Positions 20,221 through 29,371 of a DNA stretch of 64,000 nt are shown piece after piece (the stretch's first letter is position 1; each line of letters begins with the position of its first letter). Origin of the DNA: Gordonia liuliyuniae (GTDB taxonomy: Bacteria > Actinomycetota > Actinomycetes > Mycobacteriales > Mycobacteriaceae); NCBI RefSeq assembly GCF_021739025.1, contig NZ_JAKKOT010000003.1, forward strand, positions 248,001 to 312,000, in the 5' to 3' direction. Made by a program: the position numbers and the translations under genes. The notes under the pieces were generated by a model. It did not search any database, was not told where the DNA came from, and saw only the letters and a program-made list of their open reading frames with translations.

Positions 20221-21122
20221 CACGCCGCCTCCGGTGTCGTGGCGGGACCACCGATGTGGCCGGTGAGTTGAAGGAAGGCGTCGTCGAGGGTCGGGCGCCG
20301 CAGTTCGACGACGAGCCCCGGTCGGTCGACGGCGACGGCGGCGGTCAGGCGTGCGAGGTCGCGCGCCGATCCGTCCGTGGGGATCTCGTCGACGACGACG
20401 CCGTCGTCGTCGAGCAGGGTGAGCATCGCACCGCCGACTCGCTCCTTGAGTTCGGCTGCGCTCCCGCGCGCGACGATCCCGCCGTGGTCGAGCACCGAGA
20501 TCTCGTCGGCGAGTGCGTCGGCCTCCTCCAAGTACTGGGTGGTGAGGAAGACGTTCGTGCCGTGCTCGGCGAGTTCGCGGATCTGCTGCCACAACGCCAG
20601 CCTGCTGTGCGCGTCGAGTCCGGTGGTCGGCTCGTCGAGGAAGAGGATCTCGGGCGGCCAGATGAGGCTGACGGCGAGGTCGAGGCGTCGTCGCATGCCG
20701 CCGGAATACGTGGAGGCGCGTCGATCTGCGGCGGCGGCGAGATCGAAGCGATCGAGGAGTTCGTCTGCCCGGCTACGTGCGGCGCGGGACGACAGTCCGA
20801 GGAGTCGCGCCATCATGATCAGGTTCTCCCGTCCGGTGAGGACTTCGTCGACGGTCGCGAACTGGCCCGTCACGCTGATTCGGCGGCGGATGTCGGCTCC
20901 GGACGTGGCCAGGTCAAGGCCGAGGACGGTCGCGGCGCCGTCGTCGTGGGGGCGGAGTGTGGTGAGGATGTCGATGAGCGTGGTCTTCCCGGCGCCGTTC
21001 GGTCCGAGGAGTGCGTGGATGCCCGGTGCCACTGTCAGGGACAGGCCGGTCAGCACGGGGCGGTCGCCGTAGCGCTTGGTGAGGTCGGTGAGCTGAATGA
21101 TCGGACCATCTGTGTATGACAT
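20220..21122 (-). CDS. ABC exporter ATP-binding protein (DrrA-like)
   Basis: A 300-residue ABC ATPase. Walker A GPNGAGKTT (about residue 43), Q-loop TGQFATVDEVLTG, signature TYSGGMRRRLDLA (about 140), Walker B EILFLDEPTTGLD, and switch His in FLTTQYLEEAD. The C-terminal domain is the DrrA type. ATG at 21122 lies inside the TATGnCATA operator array, so repression would block transcription at or near the start. It pairs with the downstream permease and is divergent from a TetR regulator. Confidence 0.9.
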   Translation of the reverse strand: MSYTDGPIIQLTDLTKRYGDRPVLTGLSLTVAPGIHALLGPNGAGKTTLIDILTTLRPHDDGAATVLGLDLATSGADIRRRISVTGQFATVDEVLTGRENLIMMARLLGLSSRAARSRADELLDRFDLAAAADRRASTYSGGMRRRLDLAVSLIWPPEILFLDEPTTGLDAHSRLALWQQIRELAEHGTNVFLTTQYLEEADALADEISVLDHGGIVARGSAAELKERVGGAMLTLLDDDGVVVDEIPTDGSARDLARLTAAVAVDRPGLVVELRRPTLDDAFLQLTGHIGGPATTPEAA

Positions 21123-21143
21123 AGACAGAGTATGGCATACACA
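21111..21143. promoter_or_regulatory. Double-palindrome operator for the TetR regulator
   Basis: Two 9-base palindromes TATGaCATA (21115-21123) and TATGgCATA (21131-21139) are spaced 16 bases centre to centre and lie inside a larger dyad with 8-base outer arms TGTGTATG (21111-21118) and CATACACA (21136-21143). The position between the divergent exporter and TetR genes fits autoregulation and exporter control by one dimer pair. Confidence 0.72.
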
Positions 21144-21188
21144 GTGGGTCATGTACACAGAGTTCTCGGTCGGACATAGGGTGGGGGC

Positions 21189-21965
21189 ATGACGGAGAAG
21201 ACCGAGAGCGGACTGCCCAGACCGGTCGCCATCGCGTGGGGGACGTATGTGCCGTCGCAGAACGGGCCGCGACGCGGACTCTCGCACGAGCAGATCGTCA
21301 CCCAGGCGATCGCGATCGCCGACGCGGAGGGCATCGCGGCGGTCACCATGGCCAGAGTCGCCAAAGAGCTCGGCTTCACCACCATGTCCCTGTACCGGTA
21401 CGTCGCCAACAAAGACGAACTGCTCCTGCTCATGATCGGCTCCGAGTCGCTGCTACCGCCGTCGGCGGCCGAAGTGCCCGCGGCGGGCTGGCGCGAGGAT
21501 CTGCGCGCGTGGGCCGACCTTCTCCGGGACATGTATCGCGAGCATCCATGGATGCTCGACGTTCCGCGGGGGCCGACGTCCGTGTTGATGCCTGTGTCGA
21601 TGTACATCGCCGACCGGGGGATGCGCGCCCTCAGCGAACTCGGCCTCGGCGGTGGAGAACAGATTTCGGTGGTCCTCGCGCTCTCGTCGTACGTGGCGTC
21701 GTTCGCCGGCCTCGAACGGGACCTGGCGGGGCAGGAAGACGTCGAGTTCGGCGCCGAGGCCTTCGCCGAACTCGGGGAAGTGGTCACCGTCGAGCGGTTG
21801 CCGTACCTCGCGCCTCTGATGCTCTCCGGCGGCTACATCGGTGGTCCCGCCGACGAGGACGAGGATGGTGTCGACGACGACTACCGGCTCGGTCTCGATC
21901 TGCTGCTCGACGGTCTCGCCGTCCGGTGGGGGACCATGGACACGCCGAATCCGCTCGCCGACTGA
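21189..21965 (+). CDS. TetR/AcrR family regulator
   Basis: A 258-residue TetR repressor. The helix-turn-helix is at about residues 50-76: VTMARVAKELGFTTMSLYRYV, followed by ANKDELLLLM. The ligand-binding part contains WREDLRAWADLLRDMYREHPWML, typical of the C-terminal domain in actinobacterial regulators of drug exporters. ATG at 21189. It is divergent from the ABC exporter with the double palindrome between them, so exporter regulation is the most likely role; the inducer is unknown. Confidence 0.88.
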   Translation: MTEKTESGLPRPVAIAWGTYVPSQNGPRRGLSHEQIVTQAIAIADAEGIAAVTMARVAKELGFTTMSLYRYVANKDELLLLMIGSESLLPPSAAEVPAAGWREDLRAWADLLRDMYREHPWMLDVPRGPTSVLMPVSMYIADRGMRALSELGLGGGEQISVVLALSSYVASFAGLERDLAGQEDVEFGAEAFAELGEVVTVERLPYLAPLMLSGGYIGGPADEDEDGVDDDYRLGLDLLLDGLAVRWGTMDTPNPLAD

Positions 21966-21999
21966 GCGTGCGCCCGCGGGCCTCGGTATCCTGCCATCC

Positions 22000-22731
22000 A
22001 TGATCGTGAGCAGCACAGCCGGCCCAGTGACCACCATCGAGCTGGCCCGCGAGGCCAAGCGCAACGCCCTCGACTACGACATGCTGCGCGACCTGTCGCA
22101 GGCATTCACCGACGCCGTCGACGCGGGTGCACGCGTCATCGTCCTGACCGGGCGTGGTCCGGTGTTCAGCGCGGGCGCCGACCTGTCGGGGCCGGTGTAC
22201 GACCCGGCGTTCCCCGAACGGCTCGTCGAGGTGATCGAGCAGATCGAGTCGACACCGATTCCGGTGATCGCCGCCGTCAACGGTCCGGCGCTCGGCGGCG
22301 GACTCCAGTTGGCGATGGCCGCGGACCTGCGGGTCATCGCTCCCGGAGCCGTCGCAGGCATCCCGGCGGCGAAGATCGGCGTCGCCCTCGACGAATGGAC
22401 GATCCGGCGTCTCGTGTCACTCGTCGGCGGCGGCCCCGCGCGCGGCATCCTGATCGGCTGTGAGCCGCTCTCGGCGGACCGCGCCTACGATCTCGGCTTC
22501 GCCAACAAGATCGGCGACCTCGCCGACGCCCAGCACTGGGCCGCCACCATCGCCGGTTACGCACCGCTGACGCTCCGCCACTACAAGATGGTCTTCACCG
22601 GCGACGGCGCGCGCGACGAGGCGCCGAAGGACCGGCACGACGCGATGATCGCCGCATGGATGAGCGACGACGCGAAAGAGGCTCGCGCCGCCCGCGACGA
22701 GAAGCGACCGCCGGTCTTCCAGGGCAAGTAG
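22000..22731 (+). CDS. Enoyl-CoA hydratase/isomerase family protein
   Basis: A 243-residue crotonase-fold enzyme. The oxyanion-hole region is VFSAGADLSG (about residues 56-65), and the second hole segment is VNGPALGGGLQLAMAADLR (about 91-109). The usual catalytic Glu of hydratases would fall in AGIPAAKIGVALDEWTIRRL, where AKIGV replaces the more common ELGL, so hydratase activity is uncertain and an isomerase or hydrolase is possible. ATG at 22000, 34 bases after the TetR gene. It ends 3 bases from the convergent oxidase stop. Confidence 0.82.
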   Translation: MIVSSTAGPVTTIELAREAKRNALDYDMLRDLSQAFTDAVDAGARVIVLTGRGPVFSAGADLSGPVYDPAFPERLVEVIEQIESTPIPVIAAVNGPALGGGLQLAMAADLRVIAPGAVAGIPAAKIGVALDEWTIRRLVSLVGGGPARGILIGCEPLSADRAYDLGFANKIGDLADAQHWAATIAGYAPLTLRHYKMVFTGDGARDEAPKDRHDAMIAAWMSDDAKEARAARDEKRPPVFQGK

Positions 22732-22734
22732 GCG

Positions 22735-24039
22735 TCACGAACCCAGGACGGTCTCCAGATACGGGTTCGTGAACACACGCTGCGGATCGAAGCGGTCCCG
22801 CACGGCGAGGAACGCGTCGAACTGCGGATACACCTCGCGGAAGTAGTCGGCGTCGCGTGTATGCAGCTTGCCCCAGTGCGGGCGACCGCCGTGGGCCGTC
22901 ATGATCGCTTCGACGTCGCGGAAGTAGTCCCGCACCGAGGCGGGGTCGTCGCGGTGGTAGCGGTGAACGGCGATGTAGCCGGACGGGCGGCCGCTCGCCG
23001 TCGACAGCATGAGATCGTCTGCGGCTGCAGACCGTACTTCGATCGGGAAGCTGACGCGGTGGCGACCTTCGATCACCGACCGGACCTCGCGTAGTGCGTC
23101 CGGCACCTCGGCGAGCGGGAGCGCATACTCCATCTCGCGGAAACGGACATCACGATCGGAGACGAACACCTTGTCCGACCGGTCGGTGTAGGCGCGCGCC
23201 GACAACGCGCGGCCGACCACCTGGTTGAACACCGGGACCACTCGCGGCACCCGTGACCCCGCAGCCGTCAGCGCTCCGAGAGTGCGGTTGGCCAGCAGTT
23301 CGTCGTCGATGTAGCGGCGCAGCGGACTCGGGCCGTCGGACGGGGTGTCCGCGGGCAGCCTGCTGTTCGACTTGGTGAGCGTCGCGCGCGTGTGCGGGAA
23401 CCAGTAGAACTCGTAGTGGTCGAATTCGGCGACCCGGTCGAGGAACCCGTCGACGACGTCGTCGACGTCCCCGGGGCCTTCGACGGCGCGGACGGCGAAC
23501 GCGTCGACGCACTGCAGGGTGATCTCGGTGAGTACACCGAGCGCGCCGAGACCGAGGGCAGCCGCCTTCAGGTCGGGGTCGTCCTCGCCGATGTCGCGGA
23601 TCGTGCCGGTGCCGTCGACGAGCTGTACCCCGCGGATCTGCGTGGAGATACCGCCGAACCGGGCGCCGGTCCCGTGGGTGCCCGTCGACGTCGCCCCGGC
23701 GATGGTCTGACGATCGATGTCCCCGAGGTTCTCCATCGCCAGCCCGAGCGGCTCCAGGATCCCCGGGATCTCGTGCAGGTGAGTTCCCGCGGCGAGCGTC
23801 ACTCGTTTGCGGTCCAGGTCGACGGCTCGGACGCCGCGCAGTCCCGACAGGTGCACCTGGATGCCGGGTGCGACGGCGATCGGTGTGAAGCTGTGGCCCG
23901 CGCCGACCGGTTTCACCGGGTCGCCGCGCCCGACCGCCCCGCGGACCGCGTCGGCCAGGTCGTCGACGGTCCGCGGCGTGATCACCTCGGCCGGCGTGTA
24001 CGAGACGGTGCCGCCCCAGTTAGTCCAGATTCCAGTCAT
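22735..24039 (-). CDS. FAD-linked sugar 1,4-lactone oxidase
   Basis: A 434-residue VAO-type flavoprotein of the D-arabinono-/L-gulono-1,4-lactone oxidase family. The FAD PP-loop region is KPVGAGHSFTPIA (about residues 43-55) and NLGDIDRQTIAGATSTGTHGTG (about 105-126); the C-terminal family motif is HWGKLHT. The residue normally carrying covalent FAD (HSxT context) is GHSFT. It would oxidise an aldonolactone with oxygen or a dehydrogenase acceptor. ATG at 24039 overlaps the upstream gene by 4 bases. Confidence 0.88.
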   Translation of the reverse strand: MTGIWTNWGGTVSYTPAEVITPRTVDDLADAVRGAVGRGDPVKPVGAGHSFTPIAVAPGIQVHLSGLRGVRAVDLDRKRVTLAAGTHLHEIPGILEPLGLAMENLGDIDRQTIAGATSTGTHGTGARFGGISTQIRGVQLVDGTGTIRDIGEDDPDLKAAALGLGALGVLTEITLQCVDAFAVRAVEGPGDVDDVVDGFLDRVAEFDHYEFYWFPHTRATLTKSNSRLPADTPSDGPSPLRRYIDDELLANRTLGALTAAGSRVPRVVPVFNQVVGRALSARAYTDRSDKVFVSDRDVRFREMEYALPLAEVPDALREVRSVIEGRHRVSFPIEVRSAAADDLMLSTASGRPSGYIAVHRYHRDDPASVRDYFRDVEAIMTAHGGRPHWGKLHTRDADYFREVYPQFDAFLAVRDRFDPQRVFTNPYLETVLGS

Positions 24040-25268
24040 CCGAAGCACTTCCCTTCGCCTCGATAGGTCGGGACCACGTCCACGACGTCGGCGACGCCCG
24101 CCGCGTCTCGCCGAATCAGCGCCACCCGCTCGGATCGTTCGCAGACCTCGCCGGACTTGGTGTGGCGGAACCATACTCGGTCGCCGATCGACAACTCGTC
24201 GGCAGCTTCGCCTGCGAGCGGAGTCTGCACTTCGCCTGCCGACTCGGTGCCCACGTACTCCAGGCCTGCCGGCCACACGGGTTTCGGTAGACGGTCGAGG
24301 GCGGGCGGCCCGGACGCGATCCATCCGCCGCTGCCGCATGTGACGATTCCGTCAGCGGGCCGTCGCAGCACGTCGAGGCCGAAGGCCATCGCCGGGGCGG
24401 GACGAAAGTGGCGGTAGTTGTCGAACAGGTGCCCGCCGAACAGCCCGGATCCCGCGGCGATGTCGGTGACCGACGTGTCCTTCGCCGTCTCCTCGAGTGA
24501 TCCGGTGCCGCCTGCGTTGACGATCTCGAGGTCGGCGATGTGCCGCAACGCCGCGACGACGTCGCCTCGCCGATGTCGGAGCTCACGCATCGACACCGCC
24601 TGCATCGCGCGTACAGCGGTGTTCATGGCGGTCTTGCCGTCGACCCCGTTCCCGACCCCGGCGACCTGCGCCTCGTACGACATGACGCCGACCAGGCGGA
24701 ACCCGTCGCGGGCCTGCACCGCTCGGGCGAGAGCGGTCGCCTGCCCGACGGAGTGGATGGGCGACCGACGGACGCCCAGGTGGACGCGGTCGCCCGCGAT
24801 GCGGAGTGACGCATCGAGGTCGATGGCGATGCGGACTGTCGGACGCTTGCCGGGCGGGGTCACCGAGTCGATGACGTCGAGTTGGGCCCGGTCGTCGACG
24901 AGGAGGGTCACTCGCGCGCACGCGGTCTCGTCGGCGAGGAGAGCCGCGAGCGCTTCGCGGCGGCAGGTCGGATAGCCGAGCAGGACGTCGCCGACACCCG
25001 ACTCGGTCGCCAACCAGTGCGCTTCGGCGACATCGTAAGCTAAGACTCCGGCGAAGCCGTCGCGTTCGAGGACATGGTCGATCATCGAACGCACCCGCAG
25101 TGACTTCGACGCGACGCGGATCGGGACGCCGTTCGCGCGACGGCGCAGATCGTTGATGTTGGCTTCGAGCGCGTCGAGGTCGAGCGCCAGAACGGGGGAG
25201 TCGAGCCCGGCCCGGCGGACGGCGTCGTCGACAGCGGCCCAATCGGGCTCATACGTGCTCGTCGGCAT
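24036..25268 (-). CDS. Alanine-racemase-fold amino acid deaminase/aldolase
   Basis: A 410-residue PLP enzyme with the N-terminal alanine racemase barrel and the D-threonine-aldolase-like second domain. The PLP lysine is in IRVASKSLRVRS (about residue 54), and the barrel motif GVMSYEAQVAGVG (about 199) follows. The C-terminal domain contains IGDRVWFRHTKSGEVCER, the metal-site region of this family. Annotated relatives are called amino acid deaminase/aldolase; the substrate is unknown. First gene of a two-gene unit with the lactone oxidase (ATGA overlap), an arrangement also seen in mycobacteria. Confidence 0.85.
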   Translation of the reverse strand: MPTSTYEPDWAAVDDAVRRAGLDSPVLALDLDALEANINDLRRRANGVPIRVASKSLRVRSMIDHVLERDGFAGVLAYDVAEAHWLATESGVGDVLLGYPTCRREALAALLADETACARVTLLVDDRAQLDVIDSVTPPGKRPTVRIAIDLDASLRIAGDRVHLGVRRSPIHSVGQATALARAVQARDGFRLVGVMSYEAQVAGVGNGVDGKTAMNTAVRAMQAVSMRELRHRRGDVVAALRHIADLEIVNAGGTGSLEETAKDTSVTDIAAGSGLFGGHLFDNYRHFRPAPAMAFGLDVLRRPADGIVTCGSGGWIASGPPALDRLPKPVWPAGLEYVGTESAGEVQTPLAGEAADELSIGDRVWFRHTKSGEVCERSERVALIRRDAAGVADVVDVVPTYRGEGKCFG

Positions 25269-25353
25269 CGGGTGCAGCCTCTCCGTCTAGGAAGTAGATC
25301 GATCGATCAACTTTTGTGATCATCATGACACAGGCCCGTCGGGTCGGTGAAAG

Positions 25354-25402
25354 GACTTCGGCACTTATTTTCGGCCGTACGCCGAAAATAAGTGCCGAAG
25401 TC
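25354..25402. repeat. 22-bp perfect inverted repeat with 5-base loop
   Basis: Left arm 25354-25375 and right arm 25381-25402 are exact reverse complements around CGTAC. The arms contain the AT-rich core CACTTATTTTCGG, unusual for this genome. It lies between two divergent starts, so a simple terminator role does not fit. No second copy was seen in the window. Confidence 0.92.
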
Positions 25403-25446
25403 ATTCTCTCTCGGCTGCCACGCGGAGCGCCGACGCCCCGAGACCA

Positions 25447-25452
25447 TATTCT
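25447..25452 (+). promoter_or_regulatory. -10 element for leaderless MBL gene
   Basis: TATTCT ends 6 bases before the GTG at 25459, which places the expected transcription start at the start codon. No Shine-Dalgarno sequence precedes the GTG. Confidence 0.5.
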
Positions 25453-25458
25453 GGATCG

Positions 25459-26535
25459 GTGACTGTGATTCCTGGACCGTTGCGCGCGATGGGCGCGTCG
25501 ACCGCTGCGATCGCGGAGGCCACCGCGGGATCGCCGAATCGTTCGGGCGGCGTCTTCGCCAACCGGGAGCCCGCCGCGGTCGCGGAGGGCGCTCCGGGTC
25601 CCGGCGTGTTCGTCGACATGCTGCGCCGCCCCGGTGCGCCGAGCGGAGTGATTCCGGTGCTGCGCCCCGTCGTGGCGCCCGTACCTGCGGAGCTCTCGAT
25701 CACCTGGCTCGGGCATGCGAGCGCGATCGTCGACGTCGACGGTGTGCGTGTGCTCCTCGACCCGGTGCTGAGTGCCCGATGCTCGCCGTCGCAACTGGTG
25801 GGGCCCAAGCGGATGCACGACGTCCCGATCACGGCGGCGGCGCTGCCCGCCGTCGACGTGGTCCTGCTCAGCCATGACCACTACGACCACCTCGACACCG
25901 GCACGGTCACGACGATCGCGCGGATGCAGCCGGACGCGATGTTCGTCGCACCGATCGGCGTCGACGCCCACCTGCGCCACTGGGGCATCGGTGCGGAGAA
26001 GATCCGCACCGCCGACTGGCACGGGAGCGTCACCGTCTCGGTGCGCGACACCCGACTCACGTTCGACGCGTATCCGGCCCGGCATTTCTCGGGTCGAGGG
26101 TTTACTCGGAACGAGACGCTGTGGGCGAGCTGGGCGGTGAGCGGACCGTCGCACTCGTTCTTCTTCTCGGGCGATACCGGCTTCACCGACGGGTACCGGG
26201 AAATCGGCGAGCAGCACGGTGCGTTCGACGCGACGCTCATCGCGATTGGGGCGTACGATCCGTTGTGGCCCGACATCCACCTCAACCCGGAAGAGGCTGT
26301 GACCGTTCATGATCTGGTGAACGGGGGTGAGCGCGCCAGTCTCCTGATCCCGATCCACTGGGGTACTTTCAACCTTGCGCGGCATTCGTGGGGCGATCCT
26401 GTCCGGCGGCTGCTGCCCGCGGCGGAAGCGGCCGGGATCGACGTGTGCGTGCCCCGACCCGGTTCCACCCTCGACGCGGTCGACCGTGTCGGAACCGCGA
26501 TAGACGATCCGACGTGGTGGGAGCGACACGTATGA
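25459..26535 (+). CDS. MBL-fold metallo-hydrolase (NAPE-PLD/UlaG-like)
   Basis: A 358-residue metallo-beta-lactamase-fold hydrolase. The di-metal motif HxHxDH is [11 protein letters not shown] (about residues 138-148). Other ligands are seen as the GHAS strand (about 82), FSGDTGF (about 237) and PIHWGTF (about 299). The N-terminal 80 residues are extra. It is the family of Rv0906 in M. tuberculosis, also upstream of ctpE. Related proteins act on N-acyl phosphatidylethanolamine or lactones; the substrate is unknown here. GTG at 25459 looks leaderless. It overlaps ctpE by ATGA. Confidence 0.88.
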   Translation: MTVIPGPLRAMGASTAAIAEATAGSPNRSGGVFANREPAAVAEGAPGPGVFVDMLRRPGAPSGVIPVLRPVVAPVPAELSITWLGHASAIVDVDGVRVLLDPVLSARCSPSQLVGPKRMHDVPITAAALPAVDVVLLSHDHYDHLDTGTVTTIARMQPDAMFVAPIGVDAHLRHWGIGAEKIRTADWHGSVTVSVRDTRLTFDAYPARHFSGRGFTRNETLWASWAVSGPSHSFFFSGDTGFTDGYREIGEQHGAFDATLIAIGAYDPLWPDIHLNPEEAVTVHDLVNGGERASLLIPIHWGTFNLARHSWGDPVRRLLPAAEAAGIDVCVPRPGSTLDAVDRVGTAIDDPTWWERHV

Positions 26536-29048
26536 GCATGACGATGGACCGGTTGCCCGGCCTGACCTCGGCGGAGGTCGCCGAACGGACGGCCGCCGGG
26601 CAGGTCAACACGATGCCGGACAAGTCGGGTCGCAGCGTCGCCGACATCGTGAAGGCCAACGTCTTCACCCGCATCAACGCGATCCTCGGTGTGTTGTTCG
26701 CGATCGTGGCGTTCACCGGGTCGTTCATCAACGGGCTGTTCGGCTTGTTGATCATCGCGAACAGCGGTATCGGCATCATTCAGGAGATCCGAGCCAAGCG
26801 GACTCTCGACCGGTTGGCGATCGTCGGCCAGACCAAGCCGATCGTGCGCCGAGACGGAGCAGCGCAGGAGATCGCGCCCGACGAGGTCGTCGTCGGCGAC
26901 ATCATCGAACTGGGGCCGGGCGACCAGGTCGTGGTCGACGGCGAGACCGTCGAATCCGAAGCACTCGACATCGACGAGTCGCTGCTGACCGGTGAGGCCG
27001 ACGCTGTCGACAAGTCGCTCGGCGACGAGATCATGTCGGGAAGCTTCGTCGTCTCCGGTTCGGGCGCCTACCGGGCGACGAAGGTCGGCCCGGACGCCTA
27101 CGCGGCCAAGCTCGCCGCTGAGGCCAGCAAGTTCACGCTCGTCTCGTCGGAGCTGCGGGCGGGCATCGACAAGATCCTCAAGGTCATCACCTGGCTGTTG
27201 ATCCCCGCAGGCATCCTGACGATCGTCAACCAGCTGTTCATCAGTGAGAACGGACTCCGGACCGCGTTGCTCGGCATGGTGGCCGCGCTGGTGCCGATGG
27301 TGCCCGAAGGTCTGGTCCTGATGACGTCGATCGCGTTCGCGGTCGGTGTCGTCCGGCTCGGCCAGCGGCAGTGCCTGGTCAACGAGCTCCCGGCGATCGA
27401 GGGCCTCGCCCGAGTGGACGTCGTGTGCACCGACAAGACGGGGACGCTCACCGAGAACGGCATGCGCCTGTCGGAGATCCGCGTGGTCGACGACGCCTTC
27501 GACCCGATCCAGGTGCAGACCGCGATGGCTGCGCTGGCGGCGGCAGACCCCCGCCCCAACGCCAGCATCCAGGCGGTGGCCGAGGCGTATCCGGAGGCGC
27601 CCGGTTGGTCGACGTCGGCGATCCTGCCGTTCAGTTCGGCCAACAAGTTCTCCGGCATCTCGTTCGTCGACGGTGACGGCGTCGACCGCGGCAACTGGTT
27701 GATCGGCGCACCCGACGTGCTTCTCGACCCGGAGTCGGAGATCGCGCTGGCAGCGCAGGAACTCGGTTCGACCGGGCTGCGGATCCTGCTCGTCGCGACG
27801 TGCGCGACGCTCGTCGACTCCGAACCGGCGGCCGGCTCCACGCTGCCCGGCGCGATCACCCCGGTCGGGTTGATCGTCTTGGAGCAGCGGGTGCGTCCCG
27901 ACGCCCGCGACACCATCGAATACTTCGATTCACAGAACGTCGCCGTCAAGGTGATCTCCGGTGACAACGCGCTCTCGGTCGGCGCGGTCGCCGCATCGCT
28001 GGGCCTCGGCGACCCGGAGTCCGCCGTCGACGCGCGGAAGCTCCCGACGCAGGAGCGCGAGCTCGCCCAGGTGATCGACCGCGCCGACGCGTTCGGCCGT
28101 GTCCGACCAGACCAGAAGCGTGCCATGGTCGCGTCGTTGCAGGGGGAGGGGCACACGGTCGCGATGACCGGTGACGGCGTCAACGACGTCCTCGCACTCA
28201 AGGACGCCGACATCGGCGTCGCGATGGGGTCCGGTTCGTCGGCAGCCCGGTCCGTCGCCCAGATCGTGTTGTTGGACAACAAGTTCGCGACGCTCCCGTA
28301 TGTCGTGGGCGAGGGTCGACGCGTCATCGGCAACATCGAACGCGTCTCGAACCTGTTCCTCACAAAAACTGTGTACGCGGTGCTGTTGGCACTCCTCATC
28401 GGCATCACCGGACTGTTGGCGAGGGCGTTCGGCTGGGACCCCGTCAGCTACCCGTTCCAGCCGATCCACGTGACGATCTCGGCGTGGTTCACGATCGGCA
28501 TCCCGGCGTTCATCCTGTCGCTCGCGCCGAACAACGAGCGGGCGAAGACCGGGTTCGTCCGTCGCGTGCTGACCCAGGCGATTCCGAACGGCATCATCAT
28601 CGGCCTGGCGACGTTCGTCTGCTTCATGTTCGTCAACCGCGACTACTCGGGTGCGTTGGCGAGCTACACCGGCGACGTGCTGTTGGCGCCGTCGGACACG
28701 GTCGCGGCGGTCGCAGGAGCATCACAGGCGATCGGCGCCCAGCAGACGCAGGCCGCCACGGCGGCGTTGGCGACGATGATCGCGATCGCGGTGTACGTCC
28801 TGGCCGTGGTCGCGCGCCCGTACACATGGTGGAAACTCGTGCTCGTGGCAGTGTCGGTGATCGCGTACGTGCTGATCTTCACGGTGCCGTTCAGCCAGCG
28901 GATGTTCCATCTCGATTCGTCGAACGCCGGGATGATGGCCGTCGCCGGGGTGTGTGCGGTGGTCGGTTGCGCCGCCGTCGAGGTGTCCAGTCGTGTGCTC
29001 GCCGCAGTAGTGGACCGCCGTCGGTCGGCGGAGTCGCTGAATGCGTGA
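26532..29048 (+). CDS. ctpE: Cation-transporting P-type ATPase CtpE
   Basis: An 838-residue P-type ATPase, collinear with M. tuberculosis CtpE, reported as a calcium-uptake ATPase. Order: actuator domain with LLTGEAD (about residue 155), membrane helix with [13 protein letters not shown] (the PEGL cation site, about 255), phosphorylation motif [10 protein letters not shown] (about 299), hinge [16 protein letters not shown] (about 543), then four to six C-terminal helices with [18 protein letters not shown] at 26532, coupled to the MBL gene. The family length in M. tuberculosis is about 797; the extra residues lie in the linker near 710-740. Confidence 0.93.
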   Translation: MSMTMDRLPGLTSAEVAERTAAGQVNTMPDKSGRSVADIVKANVFTRINAILGVLFAIVAFTGSFINGLFGLLIIANSGIGIIQEIRAKRTLDRLAIVGQTKPIVRRDGAAQEIAPDEVVVGDIIELGPGDQVVVDGETVESEALDIDESLLTGEADAVDKSLGDEIMSGSFVVSGSGAYRATKVGPDAYAAKLAAEASKFTLVSSELRAGIDKILKVITWLLIPAGILTIVNQLFISENGLRTALLGMVAALVPMVPEGLVLMTSIAFAVGVVRLGQRQCLVNELPAIEGLARVDVVCTDKTGTLTENGMRLSEIRVVDDAFDPIQVQTAMAALAAADPRPNASIQAVAEAYPEAPGWSTSAILPFSSANKFSGISFVDGDGVDRGNWLIGAPDVLLDPESEIALAAQELGSTGLRILLVATCATLVDSEPAAGSTLPGAITPVGLIVLEQRVRPDARDTIEYFDSQNVAVKVISGDNALSVGAVAASLGLGDPESAVDARKLPTQERELAQVIDRADAFGRVRPDQKRAMVASLQGEGHTVAMTGDGVNDVLALKDADIGVAMGSGSSAARSVAQIVLLDNKFATLPYVVGEGRRVIGNIERVSNLFLTKTVYAVLLALLIGITGLLARAFGWDPVSYPFQPIHVTISAWFTIGIPAFILSLAPNNERAKTGFVRRVLTQAIPNGIIIGLATFVCFMFVNRDYSGALASYTGDVLLAPSDTVAAVAGASQAIGAQQTQAATAALATMIAIAVYVLAVVARPYTWWKLVLVAVSVIAYVLIFTVPFSQRMFHLDSSNAGMMAVAGVCAVVGCAAVEVSSRVLAAVVDRRRSAESLNA

Positions 29049-29049
29049 C

Positions 29050-29055
29050 TATAAT
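29050..29055 (+). promoter_or_regulatory. Consensus TATAAT -10 for antitoxin gene
   Basis: TATAAT begins 2 bases after the ctpE stop and 13 bases before ATG at 29063, so the mRNA would start at or within two bases of the ATG (leaderless). It allows expression independent of ctpE. Confidence 0.62.
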
Positions 29056-29062
29056 TTCGTCC

Positions 29063-29293
29063 ATGGATCTCAAAGGAATCGTTGACAAGGCCAAGAGTGC
29101 GCTGAAGTCGAACCCGGACCTCATCGAGAAGGGTGGCGACGCCGTCGACAAGGCGACCGGCAACAAGTTCGCTTCGCAGGTCGACAAGGCGCAGGACGCG
29201 GCCCGCAAGGCAGTCGGTGCTGACGAGAAGCGGGCTGACGAGAAGCGGGCTGACGAGAACAAGCCCGGCGAGAACAGGCCGGAAGGCAAGTAG
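29063..29293 (+). CDS. MT0933-type antitoxin-like small protein
   Basis: A 76-residue protein of the MT0933 antitoxin family (Rv0909-like). The first 50 residues are helical: MDLKGIVDKAKSALKSNPD, then KGGDAVDKATGNKFASQVDKA. The tail is a repeated ADEKR unit (15-base repeat, 29219-29278). It is predicted to counter the SRPBCC protein that is its neighbour in M. tuberculosis; here that gene is 676 bases away with a glycosylase gene between. The antitoxin label comes from the family and has not been shown for this protein. Confidence 0.8.
   Translation: MDLKGIVDKAKSALKSNPDLIEKGGDAVDKATGNKFASQVDKAQDAARKAVGADEKRADEKRADENKPGENRPEGK
29219..29278 (+). repeat. 15-bp tandem repeat, 4 units, in frame
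   Basis: GCTGACGAGAAGCGG occurs exactly twice (29219-29233, 29234-29248), followed by degenerate units at 29249-29263 and 29264-29278. It codes the ADEKR-type tail of the antitoxin-like protein. Confidence 0.92.
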
Positions 29294-29313
29294 GACTCGT
29301 CCGGCGAATCCTG

Positions 29314-29367
29314 TAGTCCGCCGATCTGTTCCACCATGTGGTCCGGATCGGCGGACTAGCTGTTTTT
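29314..29367 (+). terminator. Intrinsic terminator after antitoxin gene
   Basis: A perfect 13-base-pair stem (29314-29326 with 29346-29358) encloses a 19-base loop that itself contains CCAC-CAT-GTGG. It is followed by TGTTTTT (29361-29367). This is the most classical intrinsic terminator in the window. Confidence 0.9.
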
Positions 29368-29371
29368 GCCA

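Larger units (their letters stand above)
25269..25458. promoter_or_regulatory. Divergent promoter region, racemase-type gene and MBL gene
   Basis: This 190-base gap holds GATCGATCGATC (25297-25308), a CRP/GlxR-like half-matching site TGTGA-N6-TGACA (25315-25330, one mismatch from TGTGA-N6-TCACA), the long inverted repeat at 25354-25402 and a TATTCT -10 at 25447-25452. Confidence 0.45.

Noticed and set aside
25315-25330. CRP/GlxR-type binding site TGTGA-N6-TGACA
   Set aside because: One mismatch from the palindromic consensus and a single weak site is expected by chance; kept only as a note in the intergenic entry.
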